DNA from: UBA685 sp049890215
GTDB taxonomy: Bacteria; Pseudomonadota; Alphaproteobacteria; Puniceispirillales; Puniceispirillaceae
Length of the DNA stretch: 32,049 bases
Assembly: GCA_049890215.1 (NCBI GenBank)
Contig: JBMHBX010000061.1
Location: 1-32,049 of the forward strand
Direction of reading: 5' to 3'
Part shown: one piece after another, positions 1 through 7,581 of the stretch
Position numbering within the stretch: position 1 is the stretch's first letter
Layout of the letters: each line of letters begins with the position of its first letter
Notes under the pieces: generated by a model
Database searches by the model: none
What the model was told of the DNA's origin: nothing
What the model saw: the letters and a program-made list of their open reading frames with translations, nothing else
Made by a program: the position numbers and the translations under genes

Positions 1-1079
1 AACAGGTCAAATTGATATTTTTTATTTGCCAGAATATTGAAAGACCAGGCGCAGTCATAATGGCAGTTGCATTTTGTGTCTTTAATCCAGTCTTTTGTCT
101 CTTTGGCTTTTTGCGATTGCCATAGTGACATGAAATTCAAATCAAAATCGCGCACATTGCCAAGCGGCTTGTCAAGAATTTCACAAGGGCGCACCTCACC
201 ATTTGCTTCAATGATCCCAAAGATTGAGCCTGCCATACAAGGCACTTTATAGTCTGGTTCCATGTAAATATCTGCCAGAACTTCACGCCAAATCTGATTT
301 TTCTTATTCATCAGTTTGCCTTGAATGCTCTTATTGTCCCAGCCTTCTATGAGTCCCTGTTTTTTGTCATTTTCAATGATCTCAGTCAGCTTAATATAGC
401 TATCAAGAATAGCCTGCTTATGGGGTGTTGGAATCTTATACACACCTTCATCGCGCACGATATTCAAAGTGATGTTTGTAACATTTTCTTTGCGTGTTAA
501 ATGATAATAAATCTCTTCACATTGCTCATGATTTTCGTGCGATATCGTCATCGCCACGCTTGCCTGAACAAAGGGGCCATTTGCTTTTGCAATGTGATAG
601 GATTGAAGCGCTTTATCAAATAACCCATCTATTTTTCGGATACGGTCATGTTCTTTTGGAAGCGCATCGATTGAAATTTGAAGAAATAACTTTCTTTTTG
701 GATGATTGGCTTTTTTGAAAGCGCATAATTTTTCCAAACGGTCTGGCAAACTGCCATTTGATGTCATGAAAACCGACCGAATGTTGGTATTGGTATAATA
801 GCTGTTAATGATATCATTCAGATCTTTGCGGGCAAAAGGCTCACCACCTGTGATGTTCACATTCTGTAAATTTGGTCCAAGATTTTTGGTCAGCCTATCA
901 ATTTCGTCTGTTGTCAATTCATTGGCAAATGTCTCTGGATTATCAAAATCAATAAAGCAGAATGAGCATCTGGCATTACATCTGTTTGTAATGAAATGCA
1001 CCAAACTTACCGGATTGCTCTTTTTGAATTGGAGATTTACACCCAATGACACATCCGAGATAAGTTGTTTGGCAACCAT
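1..1079 (-). CDS. Radical SAM protein with SPASM-type C-terminus (3' end beyond window)
   Basis: The minus frame is open from ATG at 1079 to the left edge (359 codons), so the C-terminus is missing. The start follows AAAGAGG with a 7-nt gap. Residues 34-41 hold the radical SAM motif CNARCSFC (C34, C38, C41, the [4Fe-4S]/SAM site), and an ITGGEP glycine-rich SAM motif follows at about 75. Near the visible end are a Cys pair (PCMAG ... VRPCE) and then CNCHYDC, the pattern of a SPASM/twitch domain that binds auxiliary Fe-S clusters. The family makes radical-based modifications of peptides, sugars or small molecules. No precursor peptide gene is visible beside it, so the substrate is unknown. It is divergent from a glycosyltransferase, so a role in sugar or lipid-linked metabolism is possible but only inferred. 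Confidence 0.88.
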   Translation of the reverse strand, partial: MVAKQLISDVSLGVNLQFKKSNPVSLVHFITNRCNARCSFCFIDFDNPETFANELTTDEIDRLTKNLGPNLQNVNITGGEPFARKDLNDIINSYYTNTNIRSVFMTSNGSLPDRLEKLCAFKKANHPKRKLFLQISIDALPKEHDRIRKIDGLFDKALQSYHIAKANGPFVQASVAMTISHENHEQCEEIYYHLTRKENVTNITLNIVRDEGVYKIPTPHKQAILDSYIKLTEIIENDKKQGLIEGWDNKSIQGKLMNKKNQIWREVLADIYMEPDYKVPCMAGSIFGIIEANGEVRPCEILDKPLGNVRDFDLNFMSLWQSQKAKETKDWIKDTKCNCHYDCAWSFNILANKKYQFDL

Positions 1080-1507
1080 CAAAAAGCCTCTTTATGACTA
1101 ACATTACAGAGCGAATAAGTATCCTAATGATCAACGCGGCATATAAGGTGTCACAAAGTCAGACAAGCCACGAAAACCATCATTGTGCCCTTATCCATAA
1201 ATAACCCTATTTTCTGAGATATGCGAGCCATTTTTATCTGGCTGTAGCGCTGTTCTTCACCATTTGCGGCGCATGCCTGTTCAGCAGTTAGCAGATATTA
1301 CGGGGATATGGTCTGGCAAAGTGAAGAATCCGGGCCGCTCCTGTCAGGGGCGGGATGTTAGTAAAAACCCACTATTCATCTTGTGAAAAACGCTTTATGG
1401 TTCAGTCATGCCATAATGTGCGGAGGCGGAGAATGACATCCTGTGATAACTGCAAAGGGCGGCGCAAAGTCTTTTTGACCCATAGCGGCAATAGGGGATA
1501 AAACGCT
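1080..1507. other. Divergent intergenic region with leader elements
   Basis: This 428-nt gap between the radical SAM gene and the glycosyltransferase holds no long ORF. A short GC-rich hairpin lies at 1335-1353 (CCGCTCC / GGGGCGG, 5-nt loop, one G-U pair) without a T tract, so it is not an obvious terminator. The last 75 nt hold a small upstream ORF and a start-codon hairpin, listed separately. I found no promoter with good -35 and -10 boxes for either gene. Confidence 0.5.
1433..1501 (+). CDS. Candidate 22-aa leader peptide upstream of the glycosyltransferase
   Basis: ATG at 1433 follows a strong Shine-Dalgarno (GGAGG with a 6-nt gap). The frame runs 22 codons to TAA at 1499-1501, just 6 nt before the glycosyltransferase ATG. 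The peptide begins MTSCDNCKGRRK, with a CxxC pair and a basic stretch, and ends HSGNRG. Its last codons run through the 5' arm of a hairpin that pairs with the next gene's start codon, so its translation could open that hairpin. This could be a regulatory uORF, a tiny Zn-binding protein, or chance. The ribosome-binding site and position are the only support. Confidence 0.45.
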   Translation: MTSCDNCKGRRKVFLTHSGNRG

Positions 1508-1512
1508 ATGGG
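1479..1512 (+). promoter_or_regulatory. Hairpin sequestering the glycosyltransferase start codon
   Basis: CCCATAGCG (1479-1487) is perfectly complementary to CGCTATGGG (1504-1512), a 9-bp stem. The 16-nt loop carries the Shine-Dalgarno AGGGGA and the stop codon of the upstream ORF. The ATG at 1508-1510 lies inside the 3' arm. Folded, this would limit initiation on the glycosyltransferase. Ribosomes reading the upstream ORF would melt the 5' arm. The pairing is seen directly; the regulatory role is inferred. Confidence 0.55.
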
Positions 1513-2494
1513 CAAGCCGTTGACAAATCAGGATAAACGCCAGTCTTTATCGCAAAAAACTGTGCCATTGCTCTCACTTATCGTTCCTGTTTTCAATGAA
1601 GCAGAGAGTGTTGGCGTTTTTGTGCAGACGGTAAATGATATTTTTGATGACATAAAAAGTCTCAGGCTTGAGATTCTGTTTATCAATGACGGCAGCCATG
1701 ATGATACGCTTGATAGATTATTGGCGTTGCAAAAGACAAATAAACATATCCGTATCGTAGATTTAAGCCGGAATTTTGGGAAAGAAGCAGCTCTTACCGC
1801 TGGGCTTGTTGCTTGTAAGGGTGATTTGGTTGTCCCGATTGATGTTGATCTGCAAGAGCCGCCAGAAGTGATCTTGGAGATGCTGGAAAAATGGCATGAG
1901 GGCTATGAGGTGGTGCTTGCCAAACGGGTTGATCGCAGCTCAGATACATGGCTGAAAAGAACATCAGCAAACTTATTTTACAGAATTCACAACAAAATCG
2001 CAGATCCGGCTATTCCTGAGAATGTTGGTGATTTCCGCCTGATGGACCGCAAAGTTGTGGATGCGCTCAACCAGTTGCCGGAAACAAAGCGCTTTATGAA
2101 AGGTTTGTTCGCCTGGATTGGCTTTCGGACCGCTATTGTTGAGTTTGAGAGGCAGGGGCGTGCTGAGGGGAAAACCAAATTTAACGGATTGCGTTTATTT
2201 GGCCTTGCAATTGACGGGCTGACCAGTTTCTCAGTCGCACCTTTGCGCTTATGGAGCTATCTTGGGTGTCTGATTGCGATGACGTCTTTTTTGTTTGTGA
2301 TGACTATCTTAGTGCGGTTTTTTGTCTTTGGTGTTGATGTGCCAGGCTATGCATCTCTTATCGTTGCCATCACATTTTTAGGAGGCCTGCAGCTCATCGG
2401 GATAGGTGTGCTTGGCGAATATCTTGGCAGGGTGTTTGTGGAATCTAAAAGACGCCCTGTTTTCATCGTGCGCCATACTTATGAAGATGAATAA
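1508..2494 (+). CDS. GtrB/ArnC-like family 2 glycosyltransferase (polyprenyl-phosphate sugar synthase)
   Basis: A 328-aa protein with a cytoplasmic GT-A domain and a C-terminal membrane anchor. The N-terminal nucleotide-sugar fold shows VPVFNEAE (26-33), NDGSHDDT (60-67) and the metal-binding DxD in PIDVDLQEPPE (D112, D114). QGRAEGKTK (216-224) is the usual conserved loop before the membrane part. Two hydrophobic segments follow (about 248-276 and 281-304), ending GVLGEYLGRVFVESKRRP, a hallmark of GtrB/ArnC/DPM1-type enzymes. Such enzymes transfer a sugar from a nucleotide donor to undecaprenyl phosphate, giving a lipid-linked donor used at the periplasmic face. The start ATG lies in a hairpin. 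The next gene, 96 nt downstream, encodes a large membrane protein that may use the lipid-linked sugar. The sugar cannot be read from sequence. Confidence 0.88.
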   Translation: MGKPLTNQDKRQSLSQKTVPLLSLIVPVFNEAESVGVFVQTVNDIFDDIKSLRLEILFINDGSHDDTLDRLLALQKTNKHIRIVDLSRNFGKEAALTAGLVACKGDLVVPIDVDLQEPPEVILEMLEKWHEGYEVVLAKRVDRSSDTWLKRTSANLFYRIHNKIADPAIPENVGDFRLMDRKVVDALNQLPETKRFMKGLFAWIGFRTAIVEFERQGRAEGKTKFNGLRLFGLAIDGLTSFSVAPLRLWSYLGCLIAMTSFLFVMTILVRFFVFGVDVPGYASLIVAITFLGGLQLIGIGVLGEYLGRVFVESKRRPVFIVRHTYEDE

Positions 2495-2590
2495 GCGGCA
2501 GATTTCATAATATCGACATTCTTGGTAATAGCAAAACGCTTAACTCTACTCTCATTCAAAGACCAACATTCAATATTGTGAGGGCCAAGG

Positions 2591-4171
2591 ATGGTCAAAG
2601 ATATGAAAATGATTTTTGCGGCTCTTGGGCTTTTTTTTGGTCTTGTTGGCCTGCCTATGTTCGTCATGTCACGCGATATGTGGGATGGCACAGTCATCGA
2701 ATATGCAAGCGAAATTCAAAATTTTATCGGCCTTAAGGCATGGTTTTTTGAGGCGAGCTGGTTTTCACAATATTACTTATCTTTAACAGTCATCACCGCT
2801 GCAGAGATGTGTGGCATATCATATAAGGCCATGAACACTGTTTTTGTGCTCATCTTTATGTTTGTTCTGTTAAGAGAGACAGCCCTTTTCGCCAGAGATA
2901 AATTGAAATTCTCGCAAGCTGCCACGCATTATGCTGTTTTTTTAGTGGCCTCTTTTAGTGTCTGGCATGTGCTGTTTTCCAGTGTCATGTTAATGCATCT
3001 TGGTTGTCTGACTTTTGGCATGGTATGTGTGCGGCTTACCCATCAGACGCAGACAGGTAAAAAGGTGATCGGTTTTATCGGACTGTTCGTTGTTTTTACG
3101 CTGAATTCTATGTTGGTGTTTCTGCCGGCCCTGTCTTATTTATATGATTTGGTCACAGAAAAAGATGGCAAAGGGTCCTGGATCAAAAAACCTGGCAAAC
3201 AAACAATGGTTATCTTTATGGCCGGACTTTTGTTTTATTCAATGGTCAGGAACTTTTTCGCGCCTCATGCAATGTACGAGAATTACAACAATCTTATTAT
3301 TTTCAATAAAGGTGGCATGTTTGCATTTGCTAAGCTTGGCCTTCAAAATGTCACGTTTTTATATCCCCTTACGGTGGTTGTGATTTTTATTGCTGTTGTT
3401 ACATTTATGTCAGATATGAGAAAGGCGCCTCACAACCTCTTGCGCATCATCCCAAGCCCAAAAAGGCTTTCATGGCTCATTGGTCTGTTTGTTGCCGGTT
3501 TTTTGCCTTATATCGCTGTTGGAAAGGCAGAGATGTTACTGCGTGTTTATGACTGGGATAGCAGGCAGGCACTTGTTTTGGCTGTTCCGGCGGCATTGAT
3601 AACGGCGTATTATGTACAATTTTTGTTCGAACATGCCCTTAACCGTTATGTCAAAAATTGTGTGCTCATTGGCGCGGCTGCGATTATTATCTTTCAAACA
3701 GGACTATTAGCAAAGGCATCTTTGTATAAATTGAACAGACAAGTCTTTGTAGCGCAATTAGAAGAGGCTATTGGAAATCATAGCAGTATGCCTGCCCCGG
3801 GTCTGTTGGAAATTGTCGGAGAGGGCATTCCCTATCCGGAATTCAGAGGCTATGAGTCTAATTTTCTGATGTATAAGGCAACCGGCAAAGCTGATTGGTG
3901 GAGCAGACTGGCGCGGGTTGAAAAAAAATCTTTTGCCATACCCTGTTTTATCCAACAACATGAGAGATATCAGAAAAATTATGTTTATAATTTTGAACAA
4001 CAACATTTGAAAAACCACACAGTCATGACGATAAAGGCTGATGGTTTTATCGGGTTTTTGCCAACCCTTTTGAATAGTTTTGGTATCGGGCGGGGCGGCA
4101 CTGTTAACATTGAGAAGGTTGAGGCAAGGGCTGAAAAATCACCTGACGCATTGGCAGATTGCAACAAATAA
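2591..4171 (+). CDS. Multi-spanning membrane protein, possible GT-C-type glycosyltransferase
   Basis: A 526-aa protein, mostly hydrophobic with about ten membrane segments, then a soluble C-terminal tail of roughly 130 residues (from about 395). I do not recognise a named family. The first predicted periplasmic loop holds an acidic RDMWDG motif (about 28-33) right after the first membrane segment, where GT-C enzymes often keep catalytic Asp/Glu residues. The neighbour upstream makes a polyprenyl-phosphate sugar. Together these suggest a GtrC-like transferase acting on a surface glycan, but this rests on context and topology. Start at 2591 follows GAGGG; an ATG 12 nt later is also possible. 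No small GtrA-type flippase is seen beside the pair. Confidence 0.6.
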   Translation: MVKDMKMIFAALGLFFGLVGLPMFVMSRDMWDGTVIEYASEIQNFIGLKAWFFEASWFSQYYLSLTVITAAEMCGISYKAMNTVFVLIFMFVLLRETALFARDKLKFSQAATHYAVFLVASFSVWHVLFSSVMLMHLGCLTFGMVCVRLTHQTQTGKKVIGFIGLFVVFTLNSMLVFLPALSYLYDLVTEKDGKGSWIKKPGKQTMVIFMAGLLFYSMVRNFFAPHAMYENYNNLIIFNKGGMFAFAKLGLQNVTFLYPLTVVVIFIAVVTFMSDMRKAPHNLLRIIPSPKRLSWLIGLFVAGFLPYIAVGKAEMLLRVYDWDSRQALVLAVPAALITAYYVQFLFEHALNRYVKNCVLIGAAAIIIFQTGLLAKASLYKLNRQVFVAQLEEAIGNHSSMPAPGLLEIVGEGIPYPEFRGYESNFLMYKATGKADWWSRLARVEKKSFAIPCFIQQHERYQKNYVYNFEQQHLKNHTVMTIKADGFIGFLPTLLNSFGIGRGGTVNIEKVEARAEKSPDALADCNK

Positions 4172-4278
4172 GAGCGCTCACAGGTGAGGCGTCATAACGA
4201 CAAGCATAAGAAAAAAAGCAAGACAGGTCATATGTGCTGATAGTGTATCACCTGTTATGAGAGAGCGGGAGATGGGGC

Positions 4279-4977
4279 ATGAGATTATATATCGGAAATA
4301 AAACCTATTCTTCATGGTCTATGCGGCCTTGGGTGTTAATGCGGGCGCTTGATATTGATTTTGAAGACGTGTTTGTGCCTTTTGATGGTTTTACCCCTGA
4401 GGCTGAATTCAAAAAAACCATGGCGGCTATTCACCCGATGGCAACGGTGCCTGTCCTTGAGGCGCATGGTCTTGTCATTGGGGACAGTCTTGCGATAACT
4501 GAATATCTGGCTGAGGCCTTTCCAGAGGCTGGCATATGGCCATCTGAGCGCACCAAAAGAGCCAAAGCACGCCAGATCACCTCAGTGATGCATTCTGGCT
4601 TTAGCGCTTTGCGCACTTATTGCCCGATGAATATTGGGGTTGATCTGGCCCCCATCGGTCAAAAGCTGATGGCAGAGCAGGGCGGGCTCAGAGCTGATTT
4701 GGCGTTGCTTGAGGCGTTATTGGGTCCGCATTGTGCCAAAGATGGCTATTTATTTGGTGATTTTAGCGCAGCAGATGCCTTTTATGCCCCTGTGATGTCC
4801 CGCATTGAAAGCTATGATTTGCCCTTATCAGAAGCGCTGTCTGCTTATCAGAAGCGGTTATTATCTCATAAGGCTGTTAAGGCCTGGGTAGCAGAGGCAA
4901 AGGCAGAAGGGATCTTTTTGGATTTTGAAGAGCCTTATCGGGACGCGCCAGATGGTGCGCCCTTTATCAAAGCTTGA
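4279..4977 (+). CDS. Glutathione S-transferase family protein
   Basis: A 232-aa cytosolic GST-fold protein. The thioredoxin-like N-terminal domain (1-80) begins MRLYIGNKTYSSWSMRPW, the glutathione-binding start of a bacterial GST subgroup with Ser residues at 11-14. VPVLE (58-61) supplies the cis-Pro, and GDSLAITEYL (69-77) the Asp-Ser pair that contacts the glutathione gamma-glutamyl group. An all-helical C-terminal domain follows, with the usual FSAADAFYAP motif. Length is normal. Start is supported by GGGAG and GGGG upstream. The substrate is unknown; neighbours (glycan gene upstream, LysE exporter downstream) do not point to a pathway. Confidence 0.88.
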   Translation: MRLYIGNKTYSSWSMRPWVLMRALDIDFEDVFVPFDGFTPEAEFKKTMAAIHPMATVPVLEAHGLVIGDSLAITEYLAEAFPEAGIWPSERTKRAKARQITSVMHSGFSALRTYCPMNIGVDLAPIGQKLMAEQGGLRADLALLEALLGPHCAKDGYLFGDFSAADAFYAPVMSRIESYDLPLSEALSAYQKRLLSHKAVKAWVAEAKAEGIFLDFEEPYRDAPDGAPFIKA

Positions 4978-5033
4978 TGTATCTTCATGGAAGTGTCTTT
5001 GTCTGATGCACAAAAAGAAGGCTTATTCTGAGG

Positions 5034-5633
5034 ATGTTTGACGCAACGATTCCTTATATAGGGTTATGGGCGTTTATCGTGTTGATGGTCAGCACGCCCG
5101 GGCCTGCGAATATGCTTTTGATGGCCAAAGGGGCTGCCTTTGGGTTTCGCGCCAATATCCCTTTTATGATTGGGCTTGTGATTGGCAAATTAGGTATCAA
5201 TATTCTCATTGCCTGTGGATTTGGGGCCATTTTGACCGTGATGCCATCTGTCTCTTTGGTGATGTCGCTCATCGCTGGCGGTTATCTTTGTTATCTTGCC
5301 TTGCGAAGCTGGAATCTGGGTGTTGCAGGCGCCAAAGAGCCAGAACCTGTGGGGTGGCGTGAAGGTATGATTGTTCATCCTCTCAGCCCAAAAGCATGGT
5401 TGATGGCCACACTTGCCTATTCGCAATTTATTGTGGGGATGGACGGTGTTTTTGCACGTTTTGCTCTTGCGCCATTAAGCTTTTTGATAGCGCAACTGGT
5501 CTTTCATTCATTATGGTGTCTTTTGGGCGTGGGTCTCAAAACAACCTTTGGCACAAGCCCTTATATTAATCGTGGTCTTATTTTGATAACCATTGCGGTG
5601 GTGATTTGGGCTTTGATTTATCCTGTTTCATAA
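5034..5633 (+). CDS. LysE/RhtB family amino-acid exporter
   Basis: A 199-aa inner-membrane protein with about six hydrophobic segments and no long loops, the size and pattern of LysE/RhtB exporters. The first segment carries the family's STPGPANMLLMAKG motif (about 20-33), followed by AFGFRA and a glycine-rich second helix. SPKAWLMA at about 120 matches the conserved NPK(A)-type motif before the fourth helix. The family exports amino acids and related metabolites by proton antiport; the substrate is not predictable here. ATG at 5034 follows AAGAAGG at a long spacing. A terminator lies 6 nt after the stop, so this is probably the end of a unit that may include the GST gene. Confidence 0.87.
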   Translation: MFDATIPYIGLWAFIVLMVSTPGPANMLLMAKGAAFGFRANIPFMIGLVIGKLGINILIACGFGAILTVMPSVSLVMSLIAGGYLCYLALRSWNLGVAGAKEPEPVGWREGMIVHPLSPKAWLMATLAYSQFIVGMDGVFARFALAPLSFLIAQLVFHSLWCLLGVGLKTTFGTSPYINRGLILITIAVVIWALIYPVS

Positions 5634-5639
5634 AAAAGA

Positions 5640-5661
5640 CTGCCCCGCAGGGCAGCCTTTT
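5640..5661. terminator. Rho-independent terminator, possibly bidirectional
   Basis: CTGCCC (5640-5645) pairs with GGGCAG (5650-5655) around a CGCA loop, followed on the plus strand by CCTTTTC. An A-rich run precedes it, giving T residues on the minus strand. It sits between the LysE gene and the convergent 30-aa ORF and may serve both. Confidence 0.8.
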
Positions 5662-5699
5662 CTTGTTTGTCTGAAAACAATGAAACAGTGCTTTGAGGG

Positions 5700-5792
5700 C
5701 TAACGCGCAAAAGCGCCAGTCAGTGAAGGCTGCTCCCCTGACATGTGATTAGCGTGTCTCACTTTTGTTTTCACGATCTCAACAATAGACAT
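5700..5792 (-). CDS. Candidate 30-aa small protein with near-perfect ribosome-binding site
   Basis: On the minus strand AAAGGAGGT is followed after 6 nt by ATG at 5792, one of the best Shine-Dalgarno sites in the window. The frame encodes 30 residues (starting MSIVEIVKTKVRH, ending SLTGAFAR) to TAG at 5700. It has no signal peptide, no membrane segment and no cysteine; it is basic and probably partly helical. The frame is open further upstream, but the ribosome-binding site clearly picks the internal ATG. It stands alone in a 330-nt gap and converges on the LysE terminator. I do not recognise the family. It could be a small protein or a translated leader on a small RNA. Confidence 0.6.
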   Translation of the reverse strand: MSIVEIVKTKVRHANHMSGEQPSLTGAFAR

Positions 5793-5970
5793 AGGACCAC
5801 CTCCTTTCGTTTGTTTCATCAATATCTTCAAGACAATCTCATTCACTGTGATAAGGCAATTCTGTGAAGGGTTTTTTCCCACCATATGGAGCAAAGATGA
5901 CAAATGAAGTGATTTCACAAGGCGGCTGTGATATGCCAAGCATTCATTATAGACATAAAAGAGATATGGG

Positions 5971-6378
5971 ATGTCGTCATTTTCATCAGCTGAGCCAGAG
6001 TGTCATTTTATCACGCTTGCAGAGATTTTATCTGATTATGAGGGCTCATTAAGCCGCTATATTGAGAAAACAGCGGCACGTAATATCATCATCACCATGC
6101 AGGTTGACATGTCTGTTGCAGGCGCCAAGGCAAAGCATTATGGCGCCGCGCTTGCAGTTAGTCATGATTATGAGGATGCAGAAGAGCTATTGAATTTGGC
6201 ACGTCAGTCTATGCCTAAGAAAATGCCTTTGGCATTTGGGTGGGTGCCTGCAAATTTGTATGGCACAGATGAATTTGGCATTTTCATTGAGCAAGGCACC
6301 TTAGGTGATATGCTGGCCAATGGTTTGATTGATGATATGATCCAATCTGCCAAAGTCGAAGAGGCAGTAGCGACTTAA
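5971..6378 (+). CDS. Uncharacterised 135-aa soluble protein
   Basis: I do not recognise this protein. It is soluble, with no signal peptide or membrane segment. The N-terminal half reads as helix (ITLAEILSDYEGSLSRYIEK) then a beta-like IIITMQVDM; the centre holds an acidic helix (YEDAEELLNLARQSM) and the C-terminus a helical stretch ending EEAVAT. No catalytic motif stands out. The start is weakly supported (AGAGATATGGG upstream); a later ATG at about residue 43 is possible but would drop the coherent N-terminal part. Its stop overlaps the stop of the convergent DMT transporter by 3 nt within a shared TTAA. Codon use looks like its neighbours. Confidence 0.65.
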   Translation: MSSFSSAEPECHFITLAEILSDYEGSLSRYIEKTAARNIIITMQVDMSVAGAKAKHYGAALAVSHDYEDAEELLNLARQSMPKKMPLAFGWVPANLYGTDEFGIFIEQGTLGDMLANGLIDDMIQSAKVEEAVAT

Positions 6379-7268
6379 CGCCCTATAGCGGATGTTTTGC
6401 GGCCAGATGTTTTACGGCCAGATGTTTTGCGGGTGGCAAAATAGACCCCTATGGAAGCAAGGCACAGCCCTATTATATCAATCGCATATATAGCCTCTCC
6501 CAGCAAAAGCCAGGCCTGAATGGCAGCGACAGGTGCCACAAGGAATAACAGGCTTGATGTTTGGTTGGCTGTGCCTTTTTGAAGTAAAAATAATAACATC
6601 ACATAAGCGCCAAAAGAGACAGCCACAATCTGCCATGTCATACCAATGATAAAAGAAGATGAGACAGTAATTTGCGGTGTTTCAAATAAGCCTATCAGCA
6701 TGATATGCAAAATGGTCGCCGCCAGTGCCTGCATGATATTGGCAGGCACCATTGGCAAATCTTGTCCAAAACGCTTTTGATATAAGGTGCCGGCAATAGA
6801 GGCGCCAAGTGCGCCAAAACAGACCGCAACGGCCATGACAGGAATGGTTGTGCCAAAATCAAACCCGATAACAAGTACCGCGCCGGTAAATCCCATGGCA
6901 ATGCCTGTCCATTGGATAGCAGATATTTTTTCACCTAATGTTGCGGTTGCCAGCAATGCCACAAATATGGGCTGTAAAGAGGCGATCAGGGCTGCGATGG
7001 TGGCGCTCATGCCATGGCTTAAGGCCCAGAACACACCGCCTAAGTAAAAGCCATGCAATAATAAACCAGTGATGGCGGCATGCCCCATCTGGCGTCTTGT
7101 CAGCCATTGTTTTTGCTGTAATAGCCCGTAGGCAATCAAGAATCCAAGGCTTACCAGACCAAAACGTAATGCCAGAGAGGCAAAAGCGGTGGCATCTGCC
7201 ATGATGGCTTTGGCTGAGATGAAAGCAGATGACCATAAGATCACAAATAAAATAGGTAAAAAAGCCAC
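6375..7268 (-). CDS. DMT superfamily (EamA) transporter
   Basis: A 297-aa inner-membrane protein with about ten hydrophobic segments in two similar halves, typical of EamA exporters. The first helix has LWSSAFISAKA, the usual WSSxF motif; each half ends in the characteristic LGExxxxxQWxG / LGExxxxxxxxG pattern (LGEKISAIQWTG at about 112 and LLGEAIYAIDIIG at about 256). Substrates in the family are metabolites such as amino acids, drugs or nucleotide precursors; none can be assigned. The start is GTG at 7268, 15 nt after the DUF3126 stop, without a clear Shine-Dalgarno, so it is probably read from the same transcript. The C-terminus carries an odd tandem repeat of Lys-Thr-Ser-Gly-Arg. Confidence 0.87.
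   Translation of the reverse strand: MAFLPILFVILWSSAFISAKAIMADATAFASLALRFGLVSLGFLIAYGLLQQKQWLTRRQMGHAAITGLLLHGFYLGGVFWALSHGMSATIAALIASLQPIFVALLATATLGEKISAIQWTGIAMGFTGAVLVIGFDFGTTIPVMAVAVCFGALGASIAGTLYQKRFGQDLPMVPANIMQALAATILHIMLIGLFETPQITVSSSFIIGMTWQIVAVSFGAYVMLLFLLQKGTANQTSSLLFLVAPVAAIQAWLLLGEAIYAIDIIGLCLASIGVYFATRKTSGRKTSGRKTSAIGR
6392..6436 (-). repeat. 15-nt tandem repeat, 3 copies, at the 3' end of the DMT gene
   Basis: Copies at 6392-6406, 6407-6421 and 6422-6436. The first two differ by one base and the third is degenerate in its last 4 bases. In frame they encode repeats of KTSGR at the cytoplasmic tail of the transporter. Being a multiple of three, copy-number changes would keep the frame. 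Confidence 0.9.
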
Positions 7269-7283
7269 TGGCTTAGAGGAACG

Positions 7284-7493
7284 CTAGGCTAAATCTTCTG
7301 CTAAGACTGTGAGCTGTACGTGATAGCAAATATCACCATCTTCATCATCGCGATACACAATGCCCAATGTTTCGCCGTCAATTTCAAATTCGACTGAATC
7401 GCTTGTTTGAGGGCGATGGATAAGCGCGATTTTCTGATTGCCAAAGCGTGAGCGCAAGAACGCTTCTATCTTTGTGACTTCTGTCTCAGTCAT
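7284..7493 (-). CDS. DUF3126 family protein
   Basis: A 69-aa acidic cytosolic protein that matches the small alphaproteobacterial family DUF3126: an N-terminal helix (EVTKIEAFLRSRFGN), then beta strands (IALIHRP, SVEFEIDGETLGIVYRDDEDGD) and a C-terminal LTVLAEDL. Function unknown. AAGGG lies 9 nt before the ATG. It sits between the Zn-ribbon gene and the DMT transporter on the same strand and is likely cotranscribed with the transporter. Confidence 0.8.
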   Translation of the reverse strand: MTETEVTKIEAFLRSRFGNQKIALIHRPQTSDSVEFEIDGETLGIVYRDDEDGDICYHVQLTVLAEDLA

Positions 7494-7581
7494 GATGTTA
7501 TCCCTTCATAAAGCGAGATGATGTAAGGCAACTTTTCTTTATCTGTCTACTGTGTTTCACCGCGATGTGCAATATCGTTAT

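Noticed and set aside
5793..5939. N-terminal extension of the 30-aa ORF to 79 residues
   Set aside because: The strong Shine-Dalgarno sits inside this longer frame and sets the start at 5792.
5864..6052. A 62-codon plus-strand ORF overlapping the start of the 135-aa gene
   Set aside because: It overlaps a longer, more protein-like frame. An internal ATG (5897) with GGAG upstream could be a leader ORF, but nothing else supports it.
6392..6436. Possible CRISPR array
   Set aside because: Units are 15 nt, directly abutting without spacers, and in frame in a transporter gene; it is a coding tandem repeat.
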